Shown here piece by piece: positions 50,901 through 58,361 of a stretch of DNA of 64,000 nt. The stretch is from Larimichthys crocea. Its lineage: Eukaryota; Chordata; Actinopteri; Sciaenidae. The position numbers and the translations under genes are program-made. The stretch covers positions 5,333,969 through 5,397,968 of the forward strand of contig NC_040021.1 in NCBI RefSeq assembly GCF_000972845.2, given 5' to 3'. The notes below the pieces were generated by a model. The model saw nothing but the letters and a program-made list of their open reading frames with translations, was not told the origin of the DNA and did not search any database. Positions within the stretch are counted from its first letter, which is position 1, and each line of letters starts with the position of its first letter.

Positions 50901-53526
50901 ATCTAAAACATTATGAACGGCTGAAATAAAAGCAGAGCTGCATTTGTTAGAGAGCACATTTAGGTCGATAATGTGTTTTTACAGAGATAGACAAGATCCT
51001 TCAGGGCACTCGGATAATTGTCTTCATGCTACAGTTGTAGCTGTAAGCGAGTTATTTACCTCCAGCAGTTAATGGGCACATTGCAAGCTCCATGAAGCTG
51101 AGCCCTAACAGTGACACAGATGCTCTGTACCGGGCTTCTTTTCCTTCAAGGCAGGCACAGTTTTACAAAATAAAAAACACCAACTTGCCAGGCGATCAGA
51201 AAAGCTCGCCTTGCTTTCCAAAGTTACTGTATGTCAGTGTGTAGGTCACACAGACTTGCCTTTTGTTTGAGCAAACAGCTTCTGGGTCACATGGGGCAGG
51301 TTTTCTTCATATGCTGTTTTTTTTATTTCTGGAGCGTAAATATACATCACCTCAGCACTACAGCTATAGCACTATCATATACACACTAAAACGCACATAC
51401 TTCTGCAGTTGCACTTGTTCTAGTGTGCAATCATGTCAAACCTTTGTCATGAAATAATTCTTCCTCCTTTTTAATATGAATTTTTCATGACACCACAACA
51501 TGAGCAACACGTAGCATTGGCCAAATACACTTAGTATCACTTGTACTACAATAAAAAAATAAAAGGACAACTAAACATAGTTAGTTACTTTATGTCTTGC
51601 CTTGAATGTTTCCTCCCATTGTTCATCTGTTTTATTTGCTTCCGAATCTCATTTTTCTTTGACACCCACATTGTTATTGTTAGATTCATGTTGACCCCTT
51701 TCTTTGTCTCTCTTCCTCTGTGAATGGCATTAATAGTTAACAGACAGTTTAGAGAGTTACTCATTCCTTAAATGTCTTAGTTGTAGGAACTTATATAAGT
51801 CATGGGCTAGTACTTGTGCATATATATGAACCCACCCTGCATCCACCATAGCTGGATTTGTTGCAATTTTGGTGGCTCTTCAAATGGTTTGACACCTTTC
51901 CATTTCTTTTTTTTAAAGCATTGGCTATATTTTTATTGTTCCCCTGATCCAGTCATTGCTAACATAGAGAGAGGTTTTTATATTGTGACCGCTGTGGCAC
52001 TGTCAGGCTGGAACTCAAACAGGACTCAGGAGCAGAAGTGTCAGTGAGCAGATTTATTAGGAGACAACAAAACCTCTCAGAGTGATGCAACACAAAGGCT
52101 ATGAAACACTAACCTAAAGGAGTCTCTCAGATGGGAGAACTAGACCAAAACAAACTTAAACAAAAAACACTCCAAAAAAGGAGGAAAAACTATCGGTTAT
52201 GAAAATTATCGAAATCACTTTCAAGGAGGAAAATCAAAAGGCTGCAAAACATTAAATCTCTACTAGAATAAACGGGGAAGAAGCAAAAACTCTCCTATAA
52301 GGTGGAGGCTAGATGATACTATACACTAAAAACCAGGAACAGAAGATCTCTTCAAGGGAGGCTGACAATAATTTAACTAAACAACATGGAACCAAAAGAA
52401 AGACTAGAAAAGTTACAACAACAACAAAAATCAAAAGCAAAAAACTCACAAACATAGACACTGGGACTATGATCAAGGCTTGGAGCTGGCTTGGGTGAAC
52501 GAACAGATGACGAAACACTTTGCCACAGGACAAAGGGAGACACAGAACCTATATAGACACACACACAGATGGGTAATGGGGAACAGGTGGAGACAATCAG
52601 AATTCATGGCAACAGGTGACACACAAGGGAAGGGCAAGTGATCTGAAACGAGTGGGCAGGTAAATTTCAAAATAAAACAGGAAATGACGAGACAGAACAA
52701 AAAGGGCAAGGGCAAGATGACCTGTGTCTGTTTGTCACATGAGACCTTATTTTAAAGGCTATATTATCCAAAACTCACTCCAGAGTAAATAAAACTCCTG
52801 TTAACATTTCATTTATCTGCATTGATTCAACATTTATCATTTCCTTCTCAATCTCCTGATGAAATCAAACGACTCTCGCTGTGTTTTAATATTACACTTT
52901 TCCTCGCTCATACACTCAATCATGAGTTCTTGCACTGAGTTCTCTCTTGGTTTTTTAAAAATGAGATTATATACAACTGAATAAAACAATTTAGCATCAC
53001 TAGAATGAAAAGATATCGCTGTTGTAGGTTTATTACGTCTCCATAAAGAGAGTGGGATCCTGCAGACAATTTACTTCCACTTCATAACAGAGCAATTATC
53101 AAACACGACTGATTACATTGACTCATCTATTCATAATCCATTAGTTTTTAAGGGCTGGTGTATAATTTATTATATCTGGCACACATGGACACGTCTAACA
53201 AATATTTGAGCTGTAAACATGGATTCAGTTACGCTGTTTTATTTATATTCCTCTTCTGTGACTCAGCGTTGATACATTACTATAATAATCATGTCATTCT
53301 GTTTCCCAAGGAGAGGAAATGGCCACCACCTCTGCCAAAGCGGCCAACCAAGGGACGTGGCGGTATGACGCGAGAGCGCTCTCTGGACCTTCAGGACCGC
53401 CAGCGACAGGAAGCCCGCAGACGCCTCATGGCTGCCAAACGAGCAGCTTCTTTCAGACAGAACTCAGCCACAGAGAGGGCGGACAGCATCGAGATCTACA
53501 TCCCTGAAGCCCAGACACGGCTTTGA
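10246..53526 (+). CDS. dlgap2: dlgap2-like postsynaptic scaffold (SAPAP2/GKAP family), whole spliced gene
   Basis: The exons at 10246-11399, 19748-19965, 22061-22211, 23373-23592, 45585-45943, 47046-47131, 47211-47617, 47939-48030, 49641-49793 and 53311-53526 join in one frame, each bounded by AG and GT. From the ATG at 10317 they encode 994 residues, close to the usual DLGAP length. Family knowledge: DLGAP proteins sit in the excitatory postsynaptic density, bind the PSD-95 guanylate-kinase domain through 14-residue repeats, dynein light chain through GIQV-type motifs, and the Shank PDZ domain through the C-terminal TRL. All of these are visible here. DLGAP2 is preferred over DLGAP3 because of the [19 protein letters not shown] and NSATERADS segments. 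The a/b teleost paralogue is not resolved. Confidence 0.92.
16076..16644. mobile_element. Non-autonomous hAT-like DNA element with 8-bp target duplication
   Basis: The 569-bp element is flanked by identical 8-bp repeats CTGTCAAT (16068-16075 and 16645-16652). The ends are imperfect inverted repeats: TAGAGTTGAACCGGATACT on the left, and TAGGGATGAGCGAGTACAG as the reverse complement of the right. The interior has a GTATCCGGTACGGATA palindrome-like motif and a tandem ACAGAT run near the right end. An 8-bp duplication and TAGRG-type termini fit the hAT superfamily. No transposase frame is present. Confidence 0.8.
17162..17396 (+). repeat. Interspersed repeat family A, copy 3
   Basis: It contains the head block (AGTATAAAGAACGAACAGGG, GTGACGTTACCAACAG), then jumps to the CAGGCTGTAAACATGTTTAT block and the final CTCGGAGGTTGCGGCTTG. 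The middle section with TGCCTGGGTGC is missing, a deletion complementary to that of copy 2. Confidence 0.75.
19457..19712 (+). mobile_element. tRNA-headed SINE-like repeat, copy 1, next to the E3 acceptor
   Basis: It starts GGGGCGGTACAGTGGTTAGC with a Pol III A-box-like TGGTTAGCGCTG and a degraded B-box-like GGGTCAAACCTC. Then come GGCCTTTCTGTGTGGAGTGC, a CCCACAGTCCA block, TTAATTGGTGACGCTAAATT, and ATTGGCGACTTGTCCAG. Related copies are at 41681, 43483 (reverse), 50574 and 56249. The 3' tail is missing. It ends only about 35 bp before exon E3. Confidence 0.75.
19748..19965 (+). CDS. dlgap2: dlgap2 exon E3 (residues 362-433, first GK-binding repeat)
   Basis: The acceptor is TCTCACAG/GTG and the donor CAAAG/GTAAGG, leaving phase 2. 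It begins [10 protein letters not shown] and carries [15 protein letters not shown] (about 379-393), the first visible 14-residue-type repeat. In such repeats a phosphorylated Ser in R-x-x-S-Y contacts the PSD-95 guanylate-kinase domain (family knowledge). The acidic/serine tail [13 protein letters not shown] follows the repeat. The upstream intron sequence is largely a SINE-like copy, leaving a short native pyrimidine/branch region. Confidence 0.93.
19966..22060. other. Intron E3-E4
   Basis: A 2.1-kb AT-rich intron. It ends in an unusually strong C/T tract (CCCTCCCTCC... TTGTTCAG). I see no repeat family or additional exon in it. Confidence 0.75.
22061..22211 (+). CDS. dlgap2: dlgap2 exon E4 (residues 434-484, second GK-binding repeat)
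   Basis: The acceptor is CCTTGTTCAG/C and the donor AGCCAG/GTGAGT (phase 2 in, phase 0 out). It begins with the split Ser then [10 protein letters not shown], which looks like a degenerate repeat. Next is [20 protein letters not shown] (about 462-481), a clear GK-binding repeat with the R-x-x-S-Y core. The [17 protein letters not shown] segment is one of the reasons for choosing DLGAP2. Confidence 0.93.
22212..23372. other. Intron E4-E5
   Basis: A 1.2-kb intron with a short CA repeat near 22371-22384 and T-rich runs near 23190-23210. No further feature was seen. Confidence 0.75.
23373..23592 (+). CDS. dlgap2: dlgap2 exon E5 (residues 485-557, third GK-binding repeat)
   Basis: The acceptor is GTCTCTCAG/GTG and the donor ACAACAG/GTAAAA, leaving one base (G, phase 1). 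It encodes [20 protein letters not shown] and [20 protein letters not shown], the best-conserved 14-residue repeat of the family, at about 517-529. The acidic QDDDC segment and a Ser/Thr-rich stretch follow. Its phase-1 exit fits three downstream acceptors: E7 (45585), the candidate microexon (36745) and the candidate terminal exon (27037). It is therefore the likely branching point for alternative splicing. Confidence 0.94.
23593..27036. other. Intron E5-E7, first part
   Basis: A 3.4-kb AT-rich stretch with a 23-T homopolymer (24844-24866) and GA-rich runs near 26374-26404. No recognisable mobile element or further upstream exon for the 27037 frame was found, which weakens a separate multi-exon nested gene. 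Confidence 0.65.
24844..24866 (+). repeat. Poly-T tract (23 T)
   Basis: An uninterrupted run of 23 T. It could be the reverse-orientation tail of an old retroelement, but no element body was recognised beside it. Confidence 0.85.
27037..27851 (+). CDS. Candidate alternative terminal exon of dlgap2 (or nested single-exon gene), unrecognised protein
   Basis: A 270-codon frame opens after a good acceptor (AAATTTTTCTTCCAG/AG) and ends at TAA 27849-27851. Joined to E5 (phase 1) it continues in frame as E-G-Y-D and gives an 828-residue protein. I do not recognise the family. Seen are an acidic start (DDMIEDDDG), a Ser/Pro-rich linker, and a coiled-coil-like helix around [20 protein letters not shown]. 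Then come a Cys-containing patch ([17 protein letters not shown]), TTQTDD (27483-27500) and VGIQAG (27510-27527) resembling dynein-light-chain ligands, an acidic/proline stretch and the C-terminus SYLSMSF. Codon use and composition look protein-coding. The isoform would lack GH1 and the Shank ligand. An alternative is an intronless gene starting at ATG 27000 or 27081. Confidence 0.6.
28048..28053 (+). terminator. Possible proximal poly(A) signal AATAAA
   Basis: The canonical hexamer lies about 200 nt after the candidate terminal exon's stop, followed by a T-rich stretch (GAATTTTGTTTTACACC). Such hexamers are frequent in AT-rich DNA, so this is suggestive only. Confidence 0.3.
30479..30502 (+). 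repeat. (TA)n microsatellite
   Basis: About eleven to twelve TA units followed by AAATAAATAAA. A simple repeat. Confidence 0.8.
31671..31701 (+). repeat. G19-A12 homopurine tract
   Basis: Nineteen consecutive G are followed directly by twelve A. A G run of this length can fold into a G-quadruplex and the whole homopurine tract into a triplex. It may also be prone to assembly or length error. Confidence 0.85.
31856..31895 (+). repeat. (ATTT)n array with overlapping ATTTA pentamers
   Basis: About nine to ten TTTA units. If transcribed in the sense direction as part of a 3' UTR it would be an AU-rich element. In an intron it is only a microsatellite. Confidence 0.75.
33440..33600. repeat. Probable fragment of a fish interspersed repeat
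   Basis: The patch around CCATGACCTTTCCTCTAGTG and CCACCATCAGGCTAAA resembles, from memory, a common teleost non-autonomous repeat. No second copy is in this window, so the assignment is weak. Confidence 0.3.
36325..36330 (+). terminator. Possible distal poly(A) signal AATAAA
   Basis: The hexamer occurs in CTCCAAATAAAACC, followed by GT-containing sequence, at the end of the low-repeat stretch and shortly before the candidate microexon. It would define an 8.5-kb 3' UTR for the 27037 exon if used. Confidence 0.25.
36745..36801 (+). CDS. dlgap2: Candidate 57-nt cassette microexon E6
   Basis: A branch-point-like TTCTAAC and a pyrimidine stretch end in CTTGCAG/GG. The downstream boundary is CCTCCAG/GTATCA. 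The length is exactly 19 codons. Entering in phase 1 from E5 and leaving in phase 1 into E7, it reads [19 protein letters not shown] with no stop, then joins AVSYPP of E7. It would insert a short proline-ended segment before the proline-rich region and lengthen the protein to 1013 residues. I do not recall an equivalent in human DLGAP2. A chance pseudo-exon remains possible. Confidence 0.45.
38054..38615 (-). mobile_element. Deleted pogo/Tigger-like DNA transposon, nested, TA target duplication
   Basis: The 562-bp element has perfect 17-bp inverted ends (CCGTAATTTTCGGACTA) and TA on both sides (38052-38053 and 38616-38617). The unoccupied site in repeat A copy 1 (CCTTAATATAATTTG) proves the duplication. 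On the minus strand a frame at 38401-38291 reads [20 protein letters not shown] and onward to RNLGI, matching the N-terminal DNA-binding helix-turn-helix of pogo-type transposases. It ends soon after, so the transposase is a remnant. Confidence 0.88.
38291..38401 (-). pseudogene. Pogo-type transposase N-terminal fragment
   Basis: About 37 residues of a pogo/Tigger transposase helix-turn-helix, with the Y-x-x-x-F-K-L-K-A-I core followed by a Gly-rich turn and A-R-x-L-G-I. The catalytic DDE domain is missing, so it is non-functional as a transposase. Confidence 0.75.
39787..39853. promoter_or_regulatory. Two NRF1-like palindromic sites, 50 bp apart
   Basis: TACTGCGCATGTGCAAC occurs twice (39787-39803 and 39837-39853). 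TGCGCATGTGCA differs by one base from the NRF1 consensus. This is a short direct repeat with possible binding function, and no promoter or transcript is evident beside it. Confidence 0.3.
39868..40052 (+). mobile_element. Tc1-like transposon terminal fragment
   Basis: It starts CAGTGGTGGTCAAAAGTTTA, typical of fish Tc1-like inverted-repeat ends, followed by family-like sequence (AACATAATGTCATGGCTGTC, GATAGAGTGATTGG). It fades out near the ATGGGTCAGCTGAAAATGTG block. No matching right end or transposase was found, so it is a 5' remnant. Confidence 0.65.
41681..41777 (+). mobile_element. SINE-like repeat, copy 2 (head only)
   Basis: It contains TAGTGGTTAGAACTGC (A-box-like) and a good Pol III B-box GGTTCGAGCC (41724-41733), then GAGGCCTTTCTGTGCGGAGT and GCATGTTCTCACTGGG. 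The rest of the element is missing. This copy best shows the tRNA origin of the family. Confidence 0.75.
43092..43175 (+). repeat. 42-bp tandem duplication (2 copies)
   Basis: The unit, beginning CATCGTTACTCATTGGTGGT and ending CAGTATTTGCTGTGC, occurs twice head to tail with no differences visible, so the duplication is recent. Confidence 0.85.
43396..43482 (+). repeat. (ATCC)n microsatellite at the tail of a reversed SINE-like copy
   Basis: About 21 CATC/ATCC units with one extra A near 43440. It directly abuts the 3' end of the reverse-oriented copy at 43483. Other copies of the family end in ATGGATGG, so this array is the expanded SINE tail. Confidence 0.85.
43483..43680 (-). mobile_element. 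SINE-like repeat, copy 3 (reverse orientation)
   Basis: On the minus strand it reads through the CACACTCCAAAGACATTCGC block, then TTAATTGGTGGCTCTAAATT, GACTTGTCCAGGGTGTATCC, and AGCTGGGATAAGCTCCAGCC. The order matches copies 1 and 4. The tRNA-like head is missing. Confidence 0.75.
45585..45943 (+). CDS. dlgap2: dlgap2 exon E7 (residues 558-677, proline-rich region)
   Basis: The acceptor is GTGCTATCCAG/CG and the donor GGGATACAG/GTAACA (phase 1 in, phase 0 out). It encodes [20 protein letters not shown], a conserved SH3-ligand-like proline stretch, then [40 protein letters not shown] and SSIGIQ. The C-terminal GIQ joins VET of E8 to form a GIQV motif, which in GKAP binds dynein light chain (DYNLL). 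The [11 protein letters not shown] block supports DLGAP2. Confidence 0.94.
45944..47045. other. Intron E7-E8
   Basis: A 1.1-kb intron. No repeat or additional exon was seen. It ends in TTTTTCTGTATTTATCAG. Confidence 0.75.
47046..47131 (+). CDS. dlgap2: dlgap2 exon E8 (residues 678-705)
   Basis: The acceptor is TATTTATCAG/GTG and the donor CACAAACG/GTACGT, leaving phase 2. It encodes [20 protein letters not shown] then GIQVEDHK. It holds the second complete dynein-light-chain-like motif (SIGIQVED) and completes the first with its opening V. The 86-nt length is not a multiple of three, so skipping it alone would shift the frame. Confidence 0.92.
47132..47210. other. Intron E8-E9 (79 bp)
   Basis: A very short intron for this gene, with GTACGTGG at the start and a pyrimidine-poor TATATTTTTAG at the end. 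Confidence 0.85.
47211..47617 (+). CDS. dlgap2: dlgap2 exon E9 (residues 706-841, start of GH1 region)
   Basis: The acceptor is ATATTTTTAG/G and the donor GAGGAGA/GTGAGT (phase 2 in, phase 1 out). It begins [20 protein letters not shown], then [33 protein letters not shown] and [10 protein letters not shown]. The GH1 domain opens with [20 protein letters not shown] and [20 protein letters not shown]. These segments are nearly those of DLGAP2 and clearly further from DLGAP1/4. TAVQAD is a third GIQV-like motif. Within GH1 this exon supplies the first helices. Confidence 0.94.
47618..47938. other. Intron E9-E10, ending in a TG repeat
   Basis: A 321-bp intron. Its last part is a (TG) repeat (about 47903-47930) followed by only TCCATCAG before exon E10, so the normal pyrimidine tract is largely replaced by the repeat. 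Confidence 0.85.
47903..47930 (+). repeat. (TG)n microsatellite at the E10 splice acceptor
   Basis: About thirteen TG units sit 8 bp before the exon. In RNA this is a UG repeat, a known ligand of TDP-43 and CELF-type splicing regulators. UG repeats at the CFTR exon 9 acceptor promote exon skipping. Confidence 0.9.
47939..48030 (+). CDS. dlgap2: dlgap2 exon E10 (residues 842-872, GH1 core)
   Basis: The acceptor is TGTCCATCAG/TC and the donor AATCTG/GTGAGT (phase 1 in, phase 0 out). It encodes [20 protein letters not shown] then [11 protein letters not shown], the most conserved helix of the GH1 domain. At 92 nt its skipping would shift the frame and destroy GH1 and the PDZ ligand. Confidence 0.95.
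48031..49640. other. Intron E10-E11
   Basis: A 1.6-kb intron with a T run near 48599-48609. No mobile element or extra exon was seen. Confidence 0.75.
49641..49793 (+). CDS. dlgap2: dlgap2 exon E11 (residues 873-923, GH1)
   Basis: The acceptor is GGTCTCTTCAG/GAC and the donor GAGAAGAAG/GTAAAA, phase 0 both sides. It encodes [40 protein letters not shown] and [11 protein letters not shown], the second half of GH1. As a 51-codon symmetric exon it could be skipped without a frame change, but this would remove a conserved helix pair. Confidence 0.95.
50574..50812 (+). mobile_element. SINE-like repeat, copy 4 (near full length)
   Basis: It reads GTTGCCTCACAGCAAGAAGG, GGGTTAAACCCCGTG, AATTGGTCACTCTAAATTAA, GACTTGTCCAGGGTGTCCCC, AGTCAGCTGGGATTGGCTCC, and ends GGTTACAGATAATGGATGG. 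The order matches copies 1, 3 and 5, and it keeps the start of the ATGG tail. Confidence 0.8.
51990..52738. mobile_element. Probable non-autonomous repeat element of unknown class
   Basis: An A-rich stretch starts near GCACTGTCAGGCTGGAACTC, then GGACTCAGGAGCAGAAGTGT, with many AAAC-rich segments. It closes near GGGGAACAGGTGGAGACAAT, GGCAACAGGTGACACA and CTGTTTGTCACATGAG. The phrase pattern resembles, from memory, an abundant teleost repeat. Ends and class are uncertain and no protein frame is present. Confidence 0.45.
53311..53526 (+). CDS. dlgap2: dlgap2 exon E12 (residues 924-994, C-terminus with Shank PDZ ligand)
   Basis: The acceptor is CTGTTTCCCAAG/GAG, in phase 0. It encodes [58 protein letters not shown] and [11 protein letters not shown], stopping at TGA 53524-53526. 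The terminal T-R-L is the class I PDZ ligand for Shank in all DLGAPs. NSATERADS (rather than NSATESADS) favours DLGAP2. The basic, helical [15 protein letters not shown] segment ends the GH1 area. Confidence 0.96.
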   Translation, partial: ERKWPPPLPKRPTKGRGGMTRERSLDLQDRQRQEARRRLMAAKRAASFRQNSATERADSIEIYIPEAQTRL

Positions 53527-53813
53527 GGTCCACGGATTCATCCTCAGCCCCCCTTTTTTTTTTGTCCACCTTGTACCACCACCCAACACCAGCTCGTGGC
53601 GCCACATCCAGCCTCCTCCTGCTGTCATCATCTGTCTGTTCGATCATCTGTTGCCATTTTCTGGGCTTTCTCTATTGAAGCTACACTAGGCAAGATCTCA
53701 GTCACCCTTTTTTTTTAAAAATCACCTTACATGACAATGTGGCACTGCCATAGGGAAGAACACCCCATCTTCCCTGAGAGAGACGTCAGGTGAGTCAGCT
53801 TCCCACAGGACGT

Positions 53814-53819
53814 AATAAA
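53814..53819 (+). terminator. Possible proximal poly(A) signal of dlgap2
   Basis: AATAAA, part of TAATAAAAAAAAC, lies 288 nt after the stop. The adjoining genomic A-run could also cause internal priming, so read ends here would need care. Confidence 0.35.
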
Positions 53820-54954
53820 AAAAACATTTAACATGAAGCCCCAACACTGAAAAGAAAACTGGACACACCAGCGTTAGGCCTTTTGCCTCTCTTTGTCCTT
53901 TTGGTATTCCTAAAACTGAACACAGGCCAGCTGGATTGGTAAACACGAGCCACTAACGTGAAGTTGCCTAGTGTAGCTTTAAACCCCCACATGGGACTCT
54001 TCTGCACCACGAGAATGAGCTGCTATAACCCCCCAAACTTCACATTTCACCTGGTGTTTATTTGACGAATTCCATCCGTTGTTGCCATCGCCCCGCCGTG
54101 AGTAAGGGTAACGCTATACTTGCCACAAAGGGAAACACAAAGTGCAACTTTTCTAGAGTTTCTCACCAGCAACAATGGTCTATGGGCTAAAGCACCCTGT
54201 GTGAAAGGAACAGCGGCAGCAGAGATTGATGTTTCCATTGAAATATGCATAAAGATATTGTCTTGTGATGAGGTTCAAACTTCACACCAAGCCTTCTCTA
54301 TGGTGGTGGGTACCTTGGTTGATTAGTTTCTCTTACTTTCCTGCCAGTTTGTGGTAAAAAAAAAATGCTCAACAGCATATTTAAGGTGCTGCACAACTGT
54401 ACTCTACACCATCTTTCGAGCTATTTATCATCTATCCATGTTTAACCGGGCATGCCGCAGCTGTTGACCAGTGTTGCTGATAGAGATCTGAAAAATTAAG
54501 GCTCATAAATCCTCGACCATCATTTCAGACATCATCTTCATTCCTGTGATCCCCTCTTAGGACTAGGACATTTTTAAGCTATTGTACGTTATTTGCTGCT
54601 GGATGCATTTCCATTGCAGAACAAATATGAATTATTAACAACAACAAAAAAAAAATGAAAAAAAGAAGAAGAGACAGTTTTTGCGCAGCCTGGAAGAGGT
54701 GACTGTATCAAACAATGCATTTTGCACCTTATAATATTCATGTTTGTATTTCCAAGGGAAATGTAGTTTATGAAGCTCATGTGATATTGTTGCAGTTGAA
54801 TTGCAAGGACAAGATATGGAAAATTTACTACAGAATTTCATGTAACTCTATAGGTCATATAAACTGCACCTTGTGTTTCTGTTTTCATTTTTCTCTCTGA
54901 TGCCGTTCAGGCCTCTCGTAAAAATTACAATATTGTGATTCTCTGACACTTTTA

Positions 54955-54960
54955 ATTAAA
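54955..54960 (+). terminator. Possible poly(A) signal ATTAAA of dlgap2
   Basis: ATTAAA in CTTTTAATTAAACTCTTACA lies 1.4 kb after the stop. It is a common variant hexamer; use is unproven. Confidence 0.3.
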
Positions 54961-56248
54961 CTCTTACAGTATCTATCATATGACAGACATCACAATCTAC
55001 AGTATACATTTAATATTTATAGTTGAAACAGTTGTGGGTTGATTTGACAGTGCGTTTGTTTTGCTTATTAAGGGGTGTTTCTCAGCTAACAGAAACCATA
55101 TCTCATGACACACTGCATCCAACCTTTTTTTGTTCCGATAATGGGGCATAATGGAAAAAAAAAAAACACTTGTGTTGTTTATTTTAATCTGCTCATTTAG
55201 TCTAGGAAAGACAGGTGCAAATGACACTTTAACAATATTCAGTTACTATAGTAAATGGTGCTGCTTTTTACTCTAAAACTGTTGTCCTTTACCCAGTCCT
55301 ATGTGCACGCACACACACACTCAAGGACTTTTTAAACAGAGATTTATTAATATGGTGCCCGTTGTCTCTCCGATGACTTGTGGTGGATTGTGACTTTAGA
55401 AAAGATCATCTTTGCAATGCTCTTGCCCTCAGTGTTGGGAAAAAAAAAAGAGGAGAAGTTTTCGCGGCTTAACTACGTTTCTAACATGCAGAGAGGTCAG
55501 CGACGGGAGAGATTACAGGCTTTGACATTCCACCAACCTTAAAGTAAAAATCGAATATGCCCACCCTGAGCCAAGGGCATACCACTATAGCTAGCTGAAC
55601 ATACTGTATTGTACCTATCACGCCAACATTTTGCAATACATGCCCATTAATCCTCATTTGCCGAATCTAAACCCCAGCTAATTAAAACAAATGTTGATCT
55701 AGGGCCACTAGAATTACGCTGCAGTACAGTGTTTTCTTGTTGTAATTACAATGACACTCAGTAGGGGAGATCAGCCTGTGTGCTGTAAATACTGGTGTGA
55801 GGCGGTGAGTCATACTTATCCGGAGGTGTTATGACGATGGGGGGTTTATTTTGCTTGTGTTGAGGCTTTGCAGGTATTTTACTTTGTGACATCAGTGCTA
55901 AAATCTGAAACTCTTACCTTACCAGACGGCCTTAACCAAAAAACCAACTCATGAATGTAGAGCCCCGTATCGATGCAAAAAATCCAACTGAATTTGACAG
56001 GAGAGAAGAAGTCACGCCCAGAACTTTTATACTTTATTTTTATTTGACTTCATTTTTATCATTTTATTTGATTGGTTTAAGGACGGATTACGAAAGGGCA
56101 CAAAAATAAGAGAACACTGATTTCATTCACACGCAAACAGTTGTCTCAGAACAGATTTTGTCGTTGAGTCCTAGTGGAATGAATTCACGCAGGTTTAAAG
56201 AAATAATATAAGAAATCGATTGAAATCAAATAAAACCAAGCTGTAACT

Positions 56249-56402
56249 TGCGACTTATCCAGGGTGTACCCCGCCTCGGGCTGGGATAGGCTCCAGCTTC
56301 CCACAACACTGATGAGGATAAGTGGTTACAGATAATGGATGGATGGAAACACTGATGAGGATAAGTGGTTACAGATAATGGATGGATGGATAGATGGATG
56401 GA
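56249..56402 (+). mobile_element. SINE-like repeat, copy 5 (3' part) with 43-bp tail duplication
   Basis: It starts GCGACTTATCCAGGGTGTAC, then CGGGCTGGGATAGGCTCCAG, then GATGAGGATAAGTGGTTACA and ATAATGGATGGATGG. The last 43 bp (from AACACTGATGAGG) are repeated head to tail at 56305 and 56348. Confidence 0.8.
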
Positions 56403-58361
56403 AAAACAAGCCATGTTGGCTATGTGGTTAAAAATAGAGAAATTATTATATTATATATTGAATTATTATTTATGAATTCTATAAACTAGGAACCATATTT
56501 CCTGATACGTTTACACAGAGAGTTCTATTACAGGAGAGTTTAGTCTAGAGTTTAGATTTATATGTCCCAATAAATATATTTCCAGCTTCCTCTGTAACTC
56601 TTCATGATTCAGTTTATCGAACCGTACGTCTACCTTATAAAGAGCTAAAGAATTATTTGCTTGAAGAATGAAGTGCATTACAGAATTACAGAAACTTGTA
56701 AGATGGCAAGGGCTTACTTTTTTAGTTCAGTACCTTCTTCCGTTAAGGGGCTTTACCTGCAACATTATCACAACATGCATATTGGATTTCAAAGGAGAAG
56801 GATCTGACAGACTGTGGCTAAATCTATTTAATTACTCACTCAGCAGGAACACACCGGGGATTTTCATTTTTTCTATTACAAGAGGGATAGAGTTGGTCCT
56901 GTTATGCCATTTCTTCTACATCTATTACTATAACTTGGTCAGAAATCCACTTACCATACCTCTAACTAGGGGGAAGGTTATCCCTACTACTATCTAAAAG
57001 TGTAAACAGATGTTAACCAGAGGTATTAAACCAGTTAAACTTGGTTTTCATTGTCGGTGGAGTCTGTTTTGTCACACTATCTCCCCCTTGTCCCCAAGTC
57101 TATAAATATCAGCGTCTTCACTCATCTTTTTGACTAGATGGAGAATACTTAATGTTAGTTTTGAAATATTAAAAGTCCTCATTTATTTAACTGGTTCCTC
57201 CTTATAAGACTTAACAGCAGCGTCTCTGATTAATTATGACAACAGCTGATGATGGGGCTACTTTAACAATCCAACTGCTCTTCCACCTGACTGAAGGTCA
57301 TGCAAATCAAGCCTACTTCCCACAGACTGCATACTGTGATACCATCATGTATAGTACCTGATGATCTGGTAAACATTTTTATGGAACCTTTAGAAACACA
57401 GATTTGTTTTTTTCTTTTTGTAGCTTCAATTTCATATTTTCTGTTAGGAATTTTCCTGGCAGGTTTTTTTCAAATTGAGTAAAAAAAAAAACACAAAATG
57501 TTGGTAGTAGGTAATGAGGTAGATTTTTTTAGCACTTCACTGAAACTCTACGGGATACAAGGATTAACAGGAACCAGACTCACAACTTCACCGTCACCGG
57601 CTTGAATGAGAAATGATGTCACTTGAGCTGTTTTTTTGCACCGGTCATTTATCAGTATAGGACTGATATCAGACACAAAGATGTCCTCAAACGTCACAGG
57701 GGCATGAAACACACATGGTGGCAGAGTTACTAAACATATGTTTTGTTTTCGTGGTATCATGCGGGGCTATTCTATAATCATGGTACCATTTTCCTGTTGT
57801 TACTCCTCATAGCTTAGAAAATAGTTTTCTTTTTTTTGCGTCTGTGTCTCATATTTTTTACCCACCATGCTACGAAGGGGCTTAGGAGTTTGGCAATTAT
57901 GTACATGACAAATCCTCAGGTGCCTTACAGTTTGATTCTCATAGGACTCTGTGAGTGAATGTTCTGGGTCGAGAGACAAAAAAAAAAAAAGGACTGCAAC
58001 ACCTCTTAAAGTGCAAGTTTGTCCGTAATACCATTACAAAGGGCTGGAAACTGGACTGGGTCGGACTGCAGAATTAAAAAAAAATCCACATTTATATTTG
58101 ACTAATCCAAACTGTAATAAACTTCAGCACAATACAGTCTTAGAGGATATCAAAAGGAGGATTTGCTAACATTTGTTTTTGCTCTTTTTTTTCGGTTCAG
58201 CTCACGCAAATGTTCTGTTATGCGTCACCGCGATGCAGTGACATTTCCAGAATCTAAGTGCTATATGACACAGGATGAAGCTCCGTTATGAAAAAAGCAA
58301 ATTGTAGAAAATTTAGAGGATATGACGGCGTAAACACATCTCGGAGTGTCACATCCATTTC

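Larger units (their letters stand above)
49794..53310. other. Intron E11-E12
   Basis: A 3.5-kb intron with a SINE-like copy (50574-50812) and a repeat-like segment (about 51990-52738). No additional exon was found. Confidence 0.75.
53527..58361 (+). other. dlgap2 3' UTR and downstream flank, first part
   Basis: The 3' UTR starts at 53527. Its end is not certain. Candidate signals are AATAAA at 53814-53819 and ATTAAA at 54955-54960. No coding exon is seen; the 110-codon frame at 56668-56997 has no recognisable features. A SINE-like copy (56249-56402) lies inside. Confidence 0.6.

Noticed and set aside
10317..53526. Calling the gene dlgap3 (or dlgap1/dlgap4)
   Set aside because: Some segments ([19 protein letters not shown]) fit DLGAP3, but [19 protein letters not shown]...[42 protein letters not shown] and NSATERADS together fit DLGAP2 best.
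56668..56997. 110-codon frame in the dlgap2 3' region
   Set aside because: Hydrophobic, low-complexity translation of AT-rich DNA with no known motif and no supporting exon structure.
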